From Brachybacterium sillae (GTDB lineage Bacteria > Actinomycetota > Actinomycetes > Actinomycetales > Dermabacteraceae): 64,000 nucleotides of DNA. The position numbers were made by a program, and so were the translations under genes. The stretch spans positions 186,001-250,000 of the forward strand of contig NZ_JAFEUW010000001.1 of assembly GCF_025028335.1 (NCBI RefSeq). The letters are read 5' to 3'. How positions within the stretch are numbered: position 1 is the first letter of the stretch; every line of letters starts with the position of its first letter. Below the pieces are notes generated by a model. The model made no database searches. It was not told the DNA's origin and was given only the letters and a program-made list of their open reading frames with translations. Positions 9,322-18,165 of the stretch are shown one piece after another.

Positions 9322-11007
9322 TCAGTCATACATCCCCTCCACCGCCCAGCGGCCCCCGTCGGACAGCAGCACCAGGGCGAGGCTGTGCGCGGCGGTGCGC
9401 GCCACCAGCTGCAGTCGGGCTCCCCGCCGGGCCTGCGGCGACCACCAGCGCACATCCAGCACGGTGGGGGCGCTGTGGGCGCTGACCGTCAGCTCCCCGG
9501 GGGAGACCGCCCCGTCGTGGGCGTGCAGGGCCCGGGCGCTGTCGGCGGACAGTCGCAGCACCTGCGGCACCCCCGACAGCAACCCCCGCGCGGTGACCAC
9601 CACCGGCTCCCCCTGCCCGGTCAGCAGCTCCACCGGCGGCGGAGTGCGGAACACCGTCGCGGGCAGCGGCTGCGGCAGGGCGCCGGGCCACGGACCGGGA
9701 CGCGGGGCGGGCCGTTCCGAGCGCCACGGCACCAGCTCCACCTGCTCCCCCAGCAGCCGCCCGCCGACGGGCGCGGGCACCAGCACGGCGTCCTCCCCAC
9801 CCAGGCCCTGCGCTCGGGCGAGTGCCCGGGCCGCGCGCCGGGCGCTCTCCCCGGCGCTGCCCCACAGCGCCGGGGCCCACTCCCCCGCCGGCATCAGCTG
9901 CACCGGGTGCAGACCCAACGCGACGATCGCCCCGCCCTGCCCCTGCCCGAGCCGGGACGCGGTGATCCAGCCGTCGCACTGCCAGCGGATACGGTCGACC
10001 ACATCCGCCACCGACAGGGCGCCGTCGTGCCGCCAGGTGCGTTCCTTCTCGGTGCCGTCCTCGCAGCGGGCGACGATCCGCAGTCGCGTGCACACCAGAC
10101 CGCGGGAGGTCAGCTGCTCCTGTAGGGATTCCGCCAGGGGGCGGGCGACGAAGGCCGCCTGGTCGGTGCGCACCAGCGGTGTCTCCAGCACCTGCACCGC
10201 CTCCACCGGCTGCGGCGGGTGGTGCGCCGCCGGTGGGGACGCCTCCAGGCCCCGGCACAGCAGATGCACCGCGGCGACGTCCGGGCCGAACCGGTCCGCC
10301 ACCACCCCCGGGTCCAGGGCGGCGAAATCCCCCAGAGTGGCCAGACCCAACCGGCCCAGCAACAGGGCCACCTCCTGCAGATCGGTGCGCTGACGCCGGG
10401 GCGCATGGACGGCAGCCGGCTGGTCGCGATGCCCCCATCCCTCCCCCACCGGGGCGTGGACCAGCGCGGCGATCGGATGCGGAGCGAGGTAGCGGGCACT
10501 GTCCCCGGGGTGCACGATCCGGCCGCTGCGCGCGGCCAGCAGGGCCGCGAAGGGACCATCGGCCACCCCCACCGAGCAATCCCAGCCGGTGAGGTCGGCG
10601 ACGGCGTCGACGATCCTCTCCGCCAGGCGGGCTTCCCCACCGGCATGGCGGGCGGGCCCACGCGCCGCGAACAGCAGCACCCCCGGGCGCAGCACATCCA
10701 CACCCGAGGCGACGGTGTCGACCGCCGCGGCGACCAGCTCGAAGGTGCTGCGCACGTACTCGGCATCGGCCTCCAGCACGAGGGCCTCGGGGCAGGCGGC
10801 CCGGGCCGCCCGGCGGCGCATCCCCGGGACGATCCCGGCGGCTCGCGCCGCGGCATCGGCATGCGTGACCCGATGCTGCTCCAGCAGGATCATCGGCCCC
10901 GCGGGGAGCGCCTGCCCGGCGGCCTCGGCGCGGCGCTCCTCCCGATCCCGCGCCGCCAGCAGCGGCCAGTCGGGCACCACCACGGCGGCGGTGCGGGTGG
11001 CGCTCAT
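9322..11007 (-). CDS. imuB: ImuB, catalytically degenerate Y-family polymerase-like mutasome protein
   Basis: 561 residues. It begins MSATRTAAVVVPDWPLLAARDREE, the position where active Y-family polymerases carry their first metal-binding Asp/Glu residues; these are missing, as expected for ImuB, which is a scaffold between DnaE2, ImuA' and the beta clamp. The little-finger region and a long C-terminal tail follow. The start overlaps the imuA' stop by ATGA (11004-11007), so the open frame that continues upstream to 11988 is antisense-free shadow of imuA' and is not part of this gene. A short polar gap separates it from dnaE2. Confidence 0.92.
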   Translation of the reverse strand: MSATRTAAVVVPDWPLLAARDREERRAEAAGQALPAGPMILLEQHRVTHADAAARAAGIVPGMRRRAARAACPEALVLEADAEYVRSTFELVAAAVDTVASGVDVLRPGVLLFAARGPARHAGGEARLAERIVDAVADLTGWDCSVGVADGPFAALLAARSGRIVHPGDSARYLAPHPIAALVHAPVGEGWGHRDQPAAVHAPRRQRTDLQEVALLLGRLGLATLGDFAALDPGVVADRFGPDVAAVHLLCRGLEASPPAAHHPPQPVEAVQVLETPLVRTDQAAFVARPLAESLQEQLTSRGLVCTRLRIVARCEDGTEKERTWRHDGALSVADVVDRIRWQCDGWITASRLGQGQGGAIVALGLHPVQLMPAGEWAPALWGSAGESARRAARALARAQGLGGEDAVLVPAPVGGRLLGEQVELVPWRSERPAPRPGPWPGALPQPLPATVFRTPPPVELLTGQGEPVVVTARGLLSGVPQVLRLSADSARALHAHDGAVSPGELTVSAHSAPTVLDVRWWSPQARRGARLQLVARTAAHSLALVLLSDGGRWAVEGMYD

Positions 11008-11888
11008 CCGGCCCTCCGCACCACGTGCAGAGACCTCGCCGCCGCGTCGAGACCGGATGCCGCGGCAGAAGAGATCCCCGCCGGATCGGTCCGGGAGGCA
11101 TCGGCCTGCAGCAGCCCCTGCACCTGCGGCAGCAGCACCGAGGCGCGACGCCGACCGGCGATGCCGCGGCCGGTGGCCTCCACCTCCAGGTGGCGCCGCC
11201 GCAGCCGCCCGCTGCCGCTGCCCAGCCCCTCCCACTGCCCGGCGGCGGTGCTCAGATGCAGATCCGCCCGCCCCGGCGGGGTCGCGGCCAGCACCAGCGA
11301 ATCCTGGGCGCGGGCACGGGAGGTCAGGGACCGCCACAGCGCCGGGGGCAGCTGCAGCCGGGGGCCGAGCACCACCACCCCCACCCCGTCGACCACCGCG
11401 GAGAGCACCTGCGGCAGCTGCGGCCGCTCCTCCACCGAGCAACCGGTGATCAGCGCCAGACGAGTCGGATCCAGACCGGCGTCGAGGGCCGCGCGCAGCC
11501 CCAGATCCGGCAGACCCGCGATCGCGCACCAGGCGTCCTCCCCGGCCGCGGCCACCGCCAGCGCCAGCAGCAGGGATGTCGAGGCCTCCCCGCTCACGGC
11601 CACGGTGCTGCCCGCGCGCAGGCTGCCGTGCGGCACCAGCGCCGCGAGGGCGGAGGGCACGGGCAGGCGCGTCCCGTCCCCCGGGTCGGGAGCGGAGGTG
11701 GTGGCCCCGTCCTCCCGCCCGGGGGTGGGGACGAGGCTCAGCGGCGCACCGGATCCCCCCGCAGGGCGCAGGGCCGTGCGGTCGATCCGGCCGCCGTGGC
11801 GGGCGGCGCGGCGCTCCGCAGCATCGAGCACCGCCCGGGCGTGGGCGAGCCGGTCCTGCGGAGTCTGCGCCTGCTGCGCGGTCGTCAT
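11004..11888 (-). CDS. imuA': ImuA' (RecA-like mutasome component)
   Basis: 294 residues from ATG 11888, chosen because GGAGGGGAAG sits just upstream; a longer in-frame start at 11924 lacks this. The protein has a RecA/SulA-like fold pattern: LVPHGSLRAGSTVAVSGEASTSLLLALAVAAAGEDAWCAIAGLPDLGLRAA, without a canonical Walker A GKT. The gene heads the imuA'-imuB-dnaE2 operon, and two SOS-box-like sites lie 54-134 nt upstream. In mycobacteria this cassette is LexA/RecA-controlled and causes damage-induced mutagenesis; the same regulation is likely here. Confidence 0.9.
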   Translation of the reverse strand: MTTAQQAQTPQDRLAHARAVLDAAERRAARHGGRIDRTALRPAGGSGAPLSLVPTPGREDGATTSAPDPGDGTRLPVPSALAALVPHGSLRAGSTVAVSGEASTSLLLALAVAAAGEDAWCAIAGLPDLGLRAALDAGLDPTRLALITGCSVEERPQLPQVLSAVVDGVGVVVLGPRLQLPPALWRSLTSRARAQDSLVLAATPPGRADLHLSTAAGQWEGLGSGSGRLRRRHLEVEATGRGIAGRRRASVLLPQVQGLLQADASRTDPAGISSAAASGLDAAARSLHVVRRAG

Positions 11889-11941
11889 GGCTTCCCCTCC
11901 GTTCCGACCTGCACAGCCGGGCACCGGAGCACCCAGCAGAC

Positions 11942-11957
11942 TCGAACAGATGTTCGA
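11942..11957. promoter_or_regulatory. LexA-binding SOS box upstream of imuA'
   Basis: TCGAACAGATGTTCGA matches the actinobacterial SOS consensus (TCGAAC-N4-GTTCGA) perfectly, 54 nt before the imuA' ATG. It predicts LexA repression of the imuA'-imuB-dnaE2 operon. Confidence 0.9.
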
Positions 11958-12006
11958 ACTCTACGCCTAGGTGTTCCGAGGCCGTCAAGGTGTGCCGGTC
12001 ATGCTC

Positions 12007-12022
12007 TCGAACACGTGTTCCC
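12007..12022. promoter_or_regulatory. Second, imperfect SOS-box-like site
   Basis: TCGAACACGTGTTCCC matches the same consensus except for the last two bases. It lies 65 bp from the first box, between imuA' and the end of the MFS gene, and could add a second LexA contact. Confidence 0.55.
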
Positions 12023-12064
12023 CATCGTGGAGGAGGGGTCCGACAAACGAAGCGTGCGGGGCCC

Positions 12065-13447
12065 TCAGTCGCGTCCGCGCAGGGAGACCGCCGTGATCAC
12101 CGCGCCCAGCACCATCAGGGCCGCGCACACCAGCATCGCCCGGGTGAAACCCTGTGCGACCAGGGCGGCGTCCCGGTAGTCATCGCCACCGAGCCCCACC
12201 AGCGGCGGCAGCGCCGCCACCGCCAGCAGCCCGGCGGTGCGGGAGACCGCATTGTTCACACCGCTGGCCACCCCGGAGCGGGACTCCGGTGCCGCGGCGA
12301 GCACCGTCCCGGTCAGTGGTGCCACCAGCATCGCCATCCCCAGCCCCTGCAGCACGATCCACGGCAGCAGCCGCGTCAGGTAGGAGCCGTCCGCCGGGGC
12401 GAGCGCCATCATCGCGAACGCCACCGCGACCAGCAGCATGCCCCCGGACATCGGAAGCAGCGGGCCGCGACGCGTGGCCACCGCCCCGAACCGTGAGGAC
12501 AGCAGCAGCATCACCAGGGATACCGGCACCGTCGCCGCCCCCGCCGCCAGCGGAGACCACCCCTGCGCCACCTGCAGGAACAGCGTGAGGAACAGCATCG
12601 AACCGGGGAATGCCGCATACACCACGAGCGTGGCCAGATTGATCCCGGTGAAGACCCGGTCGGCGAACAGTGACGGCGGCACCATCGGCGCCGCCGAGCG
12701 CCGCTCCACCACCACCAGCGCGGCCAGGGCCAGCAGACCCACCGCCGCGGCGACCAGCCCACCGGCCCGCACCCCCACCGTCAGGGCCCAGGTGAGACCG
12801 GCCAGCGCCACCGGTGTCAGCACGATCGCCGGGACATCCCAGGTCCGGGCGGCCTCCGGGTCGGAGGACTCCGGCGCCGCACGCAGCAGCCACAGCACCA
12901 GCGCCCCCAGAGGCAGGTTCACCCAGAACCCGATGCGCCAGTCGAGGCCGACCAGGAATCCGCCGACGATCGGCCCCGCCGCGGTGGCCACCCCCAGTGT
13001 CCCGCTCCACGCGCCGATCGCCCGCATCCGATCCTCCGCGACGAACGACGCCTGCAGCAGCGCCAGACTGCCGGGGGTGAGCAGCGCCGCCGTGCAGCCC
13101 TGCAGCACCCGGGCCGCGATCAGCAACGGCATGGTGGGCGCGATGGCCACGAACACCGAGGTGAGGGTGAAGGCCGCCACCCCCCAGGTCATCACCCGAC
13201 GGCGCCCCAGCCGATCCCCGACGGACCCGCCGACCAGCAGGAACGAGGCGAGCGAGAGGGCATAGCCGTTGATCACCCACTGCAGCTCCGCCAGGGAGGC
13301 ATCGAGGTCCTCCCCCAGGCGGGGCAGCGCCACGTTCGCGATGGTCCCGTCGAGGAACACCATCCCCGAGGCCAGCACGGCCGTCACCAGCAGACGCCGC
13401 CCAGCGGCGGTGCCCAGGCGCAGCGCCGGGGCGGGCATCGGCGTCAC
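12065..13447 (-). CDS. MFS transporter, DHA2 (EmrB/QacA-like) family
   Basis: 460 residues with about 14 hydrophobic segments. Family marks are [17 protein letters not shown] in helix 1, [28 protein letters not shown] (loop 2-3 motif A) and the alternating-helix motif around [22 protein letters not shown], typical of drug:proton antiporters of the DHA2 type. The start GTG overlaps the stop of the upstream methyltransferase gene (GTGA), so it is the last gene of a three-gene set. Substrate cannot be told from sequence. Confidence 0.88.
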   Translation of the reverse strand: MTPMPAPALRLGTAAGRRLLVTAVLASGMVFLDGTIANVALPRLGEDLDASLAELQWVINGYALSLASFLLVGGSVGDRLGRRRVMTWGVAAFTLTSVFVAIAPTMPLLIAARVLQGCTAALLTPGSLALLQASFVAEDRMRAIGAWSGTLGVATAAGPIVGGFLVGLDWRIGFWVNLPLGALVLWLLRAAPESSDPEAARTWDVPAIVLTPVALAGLTWALTVGVRAGGLVAAAVGLLALAALVVVERRSAAPMVPPSLFADRVFTGINLATLVVYAAFPGSMLFLTLFLQVAQGWSPLAAGAATVPVSLVMLLLSSRFGAVATRRGPLLPMSGGMLLVAVAFAMMALAPADGSYLTRLLPWIVLQGLGMAMLVAPLTGTVLAAAPESRSGVASGVNNAVSRTAGLLAVAALPPLVGLGGDDYRDAALVAQGFTRAMLVCAALMVLGAVITAVSLRGRD

Positions 13448-14319
13448 CGTGGCGCGGCGGCCGCCCCGGCCCCGCCCAGCATCAGGCGCCGCTGCCAGAA
13501 CACGACGGCGCTCGCCGCCGCCACGTTCAGGGAGTCCACGCCCCCGGCCATGGGGATGATGACGTGCTGATCGGCGGCCCTCAACGTGGCGGGGGTCAGG
13601 CCGTGCCCCTCGGCGCCGAGCACCAGTGCGACCTTCCGATCCGGCCCCAGATCCGCCGCATCCAGCGCCACCGCCCCCGGCGTGAGCGCGAGGGCGAGCA
13701 CATCGAACCCGGCCTCATGCAGCAGCTCCACCCCGTCGACCGGTGCCGGTTCCCCGGGAGCGTGCGGCGCGTGCGGCCAGGCCCCCAGGCGCGCCCACGG
13801 CACCTGGAACACGGTGCCCATCGACACCCGGATCGACCGCCGGTACAGCGGGTCCGCGCACCGTGGCGTCACCAGCACCGCATCCACCCCGAGCGCCGCC
13901 GCCGAGCGGAACATGGCCCCCACGTTCGTGTGGTCGACGATGTCCTCCAGCACCGCCACGGTGCGGGCGCGCTCCAGCAGCGTGCGGGGGTCGGGCAGCT
14001 CCGGTCGCTGCATCGCCGCGAGGGCCCCGCGATGCAGATGGAACCCGGTGAGCTCCTCCAGCAGCCCCTCCTCCCCGACGTACACGGGGACCTCGGGGAA
14101 GCGGTCCACCAGCGGCGCGAAACGCTCCACCCACTTCGGCGCCATGAGGAACGACAGCGGCCGCATGCCCGCGTCGAGCGCTCGGGAGATCACCTCGTAG
14201 CTCTCCGCCATGAACACCCCGCGCTCCGGCTCCAGGCGGGAGCGCAGGCGCACGTCGGTCATGCGCAGATAGTCGTCGAGTCGGGGATCCTCGACGGAGT
14301 CGATCGGGACCAGTGGCAC
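13444..14319 (-). CDS. TrmH/SpoU-family RNA 2'-O-methyltransferase
   Basis: 291 residues from GTG 14319, chosen so that the conserved N-terminal [17 protein letters not shown] is kept without running into the upstream ABC gene. SPOUT-knot motifs are visible: [28 protein letters not shown] (motif 1), [14 protein letters not shown] (motif 2) and [24 protein letters not shown] (motif 3). The N-terminal part resembles the substrate-binding domain of 23S rRNA Gm methyltransferases. The rRNA site is not predictable. It sits between the ABC ATPase and the MFS gene, overlapping the latter by 4 nt. Confidence 0.88.
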   Translation of the reverse strand: MPLVPIDSVEDPRLDDYLRMTDVRLRSRLEPERGVFMAESYEVISRALDAGMRPLSFLMAPKWVERFAPLVDRFPEVPVYVGEEGLLEELTGFHLHRGALAAMQRPELPDPRTLLERARTVAVLEDIVDHTNVGAMFRSAAALGVDAVLVTPRCADPLYRRSIRVSMGTVFQVPWARLGAWPHAPHAPGEPAPVDGVELLHEAGFDVLALALTPGAVALDAADLGPDRKVALVLGAEGHGLTPATLRAADQHVIIPMAGGVDSLNVAAASAVVFWQRRLMLGGAGAAAAPR

Positions 14320-14335
14320 CGGTGGGGACCGCCGC

Positions 14336-15142
14336 TCAGCCCAGACGCACGGCGCGAGCCGTGAATCGCCCGTCGTGCCGCTCCACCACCAGCGGCAGCC
14401 CGAAGGTGCGGGTGAGGTTCTGCGAGGTGAGGGTCTGCTCGATCGGACCGGCGGCCACCACCGTGCCGCGGCGCAGCAGCAGGGCGTGGGTGTACCCCGG
14501 CGGGATCTCCTCCACATGGTGAGTCACCAGCACGGTCACCGGGGTCGCCGGGTCCGACGCGAGCTGGCCGAGGGTCCGCACAAGCTCCTCGCGGCCGCCG
14601 AGATCCAGACCGGAGGCCGGTTCATCCAGCAGCAGAAGCTCCGGGTCGGTCATGAGGGCCCGGGCGGAGAGCACCCGCTTGCGCTCGCCGGTGGAGAGGG
14701 TGCCGAACATGCGGTCCGCGAGGTCGCCGACACCGAAAGCCGCCAGCAGCTCCCGGGCGCGATCCTCGTCCTGCGGGTCATAGTCCTCGGCCCAGCGACC
14801 CACCCGTGAGTACCCGGCGGTGACGACCACATCCAGGGCGGTCTCCTCCACCGGCACGGTCTCGGCGAGCTCCTGGCTGGCCAGGCCGATCAGGGGTCGC
14901 AGCTCGAACACATCAGTGCGGCCCAGGCGCTCACCGAGCACATCGACCTGCCCGGACGTCGGGTGCAGACGGGTGGCGAGCAGCCGCACCAGGGTGGACT
15001 TCCCGGCACCGTTGGGGCCGAGGACCACCCACCGCTCCCCCTCGCCGATCGTCAGCGACACGGAATCCAGCAGGTTCTTCCCGGAACGGCGCACGACCAC
15101 ATCGTGCAGGGCGGCGGCAGGGGCGGCAGCGGCTTCGACCAT
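14336..15142 (-). CDS. ABC transporter ATP-binding protein without partner permease
   Basis: 268 residues. Walker A is GPNGAGKST, the signature is LSTGERKR, Walker B is LLLLDEPASGLD, and the switch His is in VTHHVEEIPPG. The HHVEEIPPGYTH motif is shared with ModF/YlmA-like stand-alone ATPases. No permease is encoded next to it, so it may act with a distant permease or not in transport at all. The start has a TAGGCT hexamer 6 nt upstream and no Shine-Dalgarno sequence, consistent with leaderless expression. It diverges from the RNB nuclease gene. Confidence 0.88.
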   Translation of the reverse strand: MVEAAAAPAAALHDVVVRRSGKNLLDSVSLTIGEGERWVVLGPNGAGKSTLVRLLATRLHPTSGQVDVLGERLGRTDVFELRPLIGLASQELAETVPVEETALDVVVTAGYSRVGRWAEDYDPQDEDRARELLAAFGVGDLADRMFGTLSTGERKRVLSARALMTDPELLLLDEPASGLDLGGREELVRTLGQLASDPATPVTVLVTHHVEEIPPGYTHALLLRRGTVVAAGPIEQTLTSQNLTRTFGLPLVVERHDGRFTARAVRLG

Positions 15143-15148
15143 GCTCCG

Positions 15149-15154
15149 AGCCTA
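15149..15154 (-). promoter_or_regulatory. -10 element for a probable leaderless ABC-ATPase transcript
   Basis: On the minus strand TAGGCT is followed by six bases (cggagc) and the ATG at 15142, so transcription would begin at or next to the start codon. Confidence 0.6.
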
Positions 15155-15246
15155 GCGCCGGGAGGCGTCCGCGAGGGTCGCGGCCGGCCGCACTGCGGCG
15201 GCTCGTAGACTGGCGCGCGCCGACGACGCCGCCGCAGGAGGTCACC

Positions 15247-16734
15247 GTGCCGCACCGTCCCGTCCATCTCGCACCCGACGCCGGGTCCCTCACCGCCGAC
15301 CGGATCCGCGCGGAGATCGACACCCTGGTGGCCGACTCCGGCATCCCCGTGGAGTTCCCGCCGGAGGTCCTCGCCGCCGCCGAGGAGGCTGCCGGACAGG
15401 ACCCCCACGCCGAGGCCGACCGGGCCGACCTCACCGACATCCCCTTCGTCACCCTCGACCCGGCCTCCTCCACCGACCTCGACCAGGCGATGCACCTGGA
15501 GCGCGTCGCCGATGGCTACCGGGTGCGGTACGCCATCGCCGATGTGCCCTTCGTCGTCGACCACGACGGCCCCGTGGATCATGAGGCCCGCCGCCGCGGC
15601 GCCACGGTCTACCTTCCCGACCGGCGCATCCCCCTGCATCCCGAAGTGCTCTCCGAGGGGGCCGTCAGCCTGTTGCCCGGGAAGGGCACCCCCGCCTTCG
15701 TGTGGACCATCGCCCTCGACGCGCGCGGGGAGGCCTCCGAGGTGCAGCTGGAACGGGCGGTGGTCCGGTCGGTGGCGAAACTCGCCTATGACCAGGCGCA
15801 GGACGAGCTCGATGCCGGGGGCGGCCATGAGCAGATGCACCTGCTGCTGGAGATCGGACGTCTGCGGGCCGCCCTGGAGGCGGAACGCGGTGGCGCCAGC
15901 CTGAACGTTCCGGAGCAGGAGATCGTCACCGAGGACGACCGGGTGCGACTGACCTGGCGCACGCCCCGCCCGATCGAGGACGCCAACGCCCAGATCTCCC
16001 TGCTCACCGGGATGCAGGCGGCCCGGATCATGCTCGATGACGGTGCCGGGATCCTGCGCACCATGCCTCCGGCCGAGGATCGCGCCGTGGAGCGGTTCCG
16101 CCGCCAGGCCCGCGCGCTCGGCGCCCCCTGGGAGGACGGCGTGCCCTATGGCGAGTTCCTGCGCTCCCTGACCTGGGAGGACCCCCGGCACCTGGCGCTG
16201 CTGAACCAGGCCACGGCGCTCTTCCGCGGCGCCGGTTATGCGGCGTTCACCCGTCCGGAGGAGGCCCCCGAGGATCCGCGTCAGGCCGCGATCGCCGCTC
16301 CGTACGCTCACACCACCGCCCCGCTGCGCCGACTGGTCGACCGGTTCGTGCTGCTCACCTGCTGGCATCTGGTGCGCGGGCAGGAGCTGCCGGGGCCCCT
16401 GCGGGAGGTGCTGCCGGCCGTGCCGACGATGATGGACAGCGCCGCCGGTGCCGCCGGGAAGCTCGAGCGCGCGGCCCTGGAGCTGGTGGAGATCGCCGCC
16501 CTGGTGGGTCGGGAGGGCGAGGAGTTCGACGCCGTCGCGATCGATGTGCGGGAGGCGTCAGCGGCCGCGGAGGGCCGTGAGGCCCGCCCGGCGCGGGTGG
16601 AGGTGCAGCTGCAGGAGCCGCCGATCACCGCCTGGGCCGAGGGTGTCGCGGAGCTCGGCACGGCGCTGCGGGTGCGCCTGACGCGGGCCGACCTCGAGCG
16701 GCGCCGCGTGCGCTTCGAGATCGTCGCCGGCTGA
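15247..16734 (+). CDS. RNB-domain 3'-5' exoribonuclease (RNase II/R family)
   Basis: 495 residues, shorter than E. coli RNase II or R because N-terminal cold-shock and C-terminal S1 domains are reduced or missing. The catalytic RNB core starts at FVTLDPASSTDLDQAMHLE, with the metal-binding aspartates in the DPxSxxDxDQA motif, and continues through YAIADV, DHEARRRGATVYLPDRRIPLHP and YAHTTAPLRRLVDRF. The GTG start follows GCAGGAGGTCACC, a good Shine-Dalgarno sequence. It is a single-gene unit diverging from the ABC gene. Confidence 0.92.
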   Translation: MPHRPVHLAPDAGSLTADRIRAEIDTLVADSGIPVEFPPEVLAAAEEAAGQDPHAEADRADLTDIPFVTLDPASSTDLDQAMHLERVADGYRVRYAIADVPFVVDHDGPVDHEARRRGATVYLPDRRIPLHPEVLSEGAVSLLPGKGTPAFVWTIALDARGEASEVQLERAVVRSVAKLAYDQAQDELDAGGGHEQMHLLLEIGRLRAALEAERGGASLNVPEQEIVTEDDRVRLTWRTPRPIEDANAQISLLTGMQAARIMLDDGAGILRTMPPAEDRAVERFRRQARALGAPWEDGVPYGEFLRSLTWEDPRHLALLNQATALFRGAGYAAFTRPEEAPEDPRQAAIAAPYAHTTAPLRRLVDRFVLLTCWHLVRGQELPGPLREVLPAVPTMMDSAAGAAGKLERAALELVEIAALVGREGEEFDAVAIDVREASAAAEGREARPARVEVQLQEPPITAWAEGVAELGTALRVRLTRADLERRRVRFEIVAG

Positions 16735-16764
16735 CCCGGACACGCGCCGGACGTCGCGCCGATC

Positions 16765-16790
16765 CCCACCGGCGGTCCCCACCGGCGGTC
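16765..16790. repeat. Two tandem 13-bp direct repeats
   Basis: The unit ccccaccggcggt occurs twice in a row in the convergent gap between the RNB gene and glgA, followed by ccccactgcgggg, a weak hairpin. Confidence 0.6.
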
Positions 16791-16817
16791 CCCACTGCGG
16801 GGGTGGCACGCCCCCGA

Positions 16818-18014
16818 TCAGGGACGACCGGCCTCCAGCACCGTCCGGTACACCTCGAGGGTGCGTTCGCCGATGGACTCCCAGGAGAAGTGCTCGGCGG
16901 CGTGGCGGCGGGAGGCCTCCCCCATCCGCCGGGCGCGCTCCGGGTCGGCCACCATCCGCGTCAGGGCGGCGGCCAGATCGCGCACGAAGGTGTCCGGGTC
17001 GCGGGGCGTCCCGGTGCCGTCCTGCTCCTGATCCAGGTGCACCAGGTCCCCGGTCTCGCCGTCGACCACGACCTCCGGGATGCCGCCGGTGGCGGTGGCG
17101 ACCACCGGGATCCCACAGGCCATCGCCTCGAGGTTCACGATGCCCAGCGGCTCGTAGACGCTCGGGCACACGAAGGTGGTGGCGTGCGAGAGCACCTGGG
17201 TGAGTTCATGCCGCGGCAGATGCTCGGAGATCAGATGCACCCCGGTGCGGGTGCTCTGGAGCTCCCGCACCAGGGAATCGACCTCGGCGGCGATCTCCGG
17301 GGTGTCGGGGGCGCCCGCGCACAGCACCACCTGCACCCCGGCGGGCAGTTCCCGGGCGGCGCGCAGGAAGTAGGGCAGTCCCTTCTGGCGGGTGATGCGG
17401 CCGACGAACACCACCGTCGGGGCCTCCGGGTCGATACCACGGGCGGTGAGGGCATCGGTGGCGGGGTTCGGCGCCCAGTCGTCGACATCGATGCCGTTGT
17501 GCACCACATGCACCCGCTGCGGGTCGACCTGCGGGTAGGAGCGCAGGATGTCCTCGCGCATGCCGGCCGACACCGCGATCAGACCGGCCGCCCCCTCATA
17601 GGCGGTGCGTTCGGCGTAGGAGCTCAGGGCGTACCCGCCGCCGAGCTGCTCCGCCTTCCACGGACGCAGCGGCTCCAGCGAGTGGGCCGAGAGCACGTGC
17701 GGGGCGCCGTGCAGCAGCGACCCCAGGTGCCCCGCGAGGTTCGCGTACCAGGTGTGCGAGTGGAGCAGGTCGGCACCGGCGCAGTCGGCGGCGATGGCGA
17801 GGTCCGTGCCGAAGGTCCGCAGAGCGGCGTTGGCGTCGGCCAGCTCCGCGGGCTCGGGGTAGGCGGTGGTGCCGTCCTCGTCGCGGGGGCCGCCGAAGCA
17901 GCGCACCTGCACGTCGATGTGGCGACGCAGCACGCGGGTCAGCTCCGCCACGTGCACCCCGGCGCCGCCGTACACCTCCGGCGGGTACTCCTTGGTCAGC
18001 AGGTCCACGCGCAT
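16818..18014 (-). CDS. glgA: Actinobacterial GlgA-type glycosyltransferase (glycogen / maltose-1-phosphate synthase)
   Basis: 398 residues. A GT-B, GT4-type enzyme: N-terminal LTKEYPPEVYGGAGVHVAELTR, middle HSHTWYANLAGHL, and C-terminal donor site PSVYEPLGIVNLEAMACGIPVVATATGGIPEVV with the E-x7-E pair. In actinobacteria this subfamily uses ADP-glucose, made by the divergently encoded GlgC, to form maltose-1-phosphate or extend glucan (family knowledge). Of two close ATGs (18020, 18014) the second is preferred because GAAGGG lies six bases before it and directly abuts the first. Confidence 0.92.
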   Translation of the reverse strand: MRVDLLTKEYPPEVYGGAGVHVAELTRVLRRHIDVQVRCFGGPRDEDGTTAYPEPAELADANAALRTFGTDLAIAADCAGADLLHSHTWYANLAGHLGSLLHGAPHVLSAHSLEPLRPWKAEQLGGGYALSSYAERTAYEGAAGLIAVSAGMREDILRSYPQVDPQRVHVVHNGIDVDDWAPNPATDALTARGIDPEAPTVVFVGRITRQKGLPYFLRAARELPAGVQVVLCAGAPDTPEIAAEVDSLVRELQSTRTGVHLISEHLPRHELTQVLSHATTFVCPSVYEPLGIVNLEAMACGIPVVATATGGIPEVVVDGETGDLVHLDQEQDGTGTPRDPDTFVRDLAAALTRMVADPERARRMGEASRRHAAEHFSWESIGERTLEVYRTVLEAGRP

Positions 18015-18118
18015 GGTCATCCCTTCGGTCGGTGTCCGGTGTTCACTGTCCGGTGCTCGGTCTCACGTGGTCGGCGTGCTGGCCCGGGAGTGACTGCTCG
18101 CTGCGGCCGACCAACCCG

Positions 18119-18143
18119 GTGGACCGGGTGTGAGCCGGTCCAC
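18119..18143. promoter_or_regulatory. Perfect inverted repeat between glgA and glgC, candidate operator
   Basis: GTGGACCGG and CCGGTCCAC form 9-bp arms around a 7-nt spacer. The right arm overlaps the position expected for the -35 element of the glgC promoter (18131-18136), so a dimeric regulator bound here could block it. It could alternatively form an RNA hairpin. Confidence 0.5.
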
Positions 18144-18153
18144 ATGCAGGCAT

Positions 18154-18159
18154 TATGCT
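18154..18159 (+). promoter_or_regulatory. -10 element for a probable leaderless glgC transcript
   Basis: TATGCT is followed by six bases (ccatac) and ATG 18166. No Shine-Dalgarno sequence precedes the ATG. Confidence 0.6.
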
Positions 18160-18165
18160 CCATAC

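Noticed and set aside
5929-10125. 1398-residue plus-strand open frame
   Set aside because: It is antisense to dnaE2 and imuB, with low-complexity composition and no recognisable domain; long antisense frames are expected at this GC content.
11008-11988. Continuation of the ImuB frame upstream to 11988 (888-residue ORF)
   Set aside because: The extra 327 residues are Arg/Gly/Ala shadow of imuA', whose own frame is RecA-like and has a good Shine-Dalgarno sequence; ImuB starts at the ATGA overlap.
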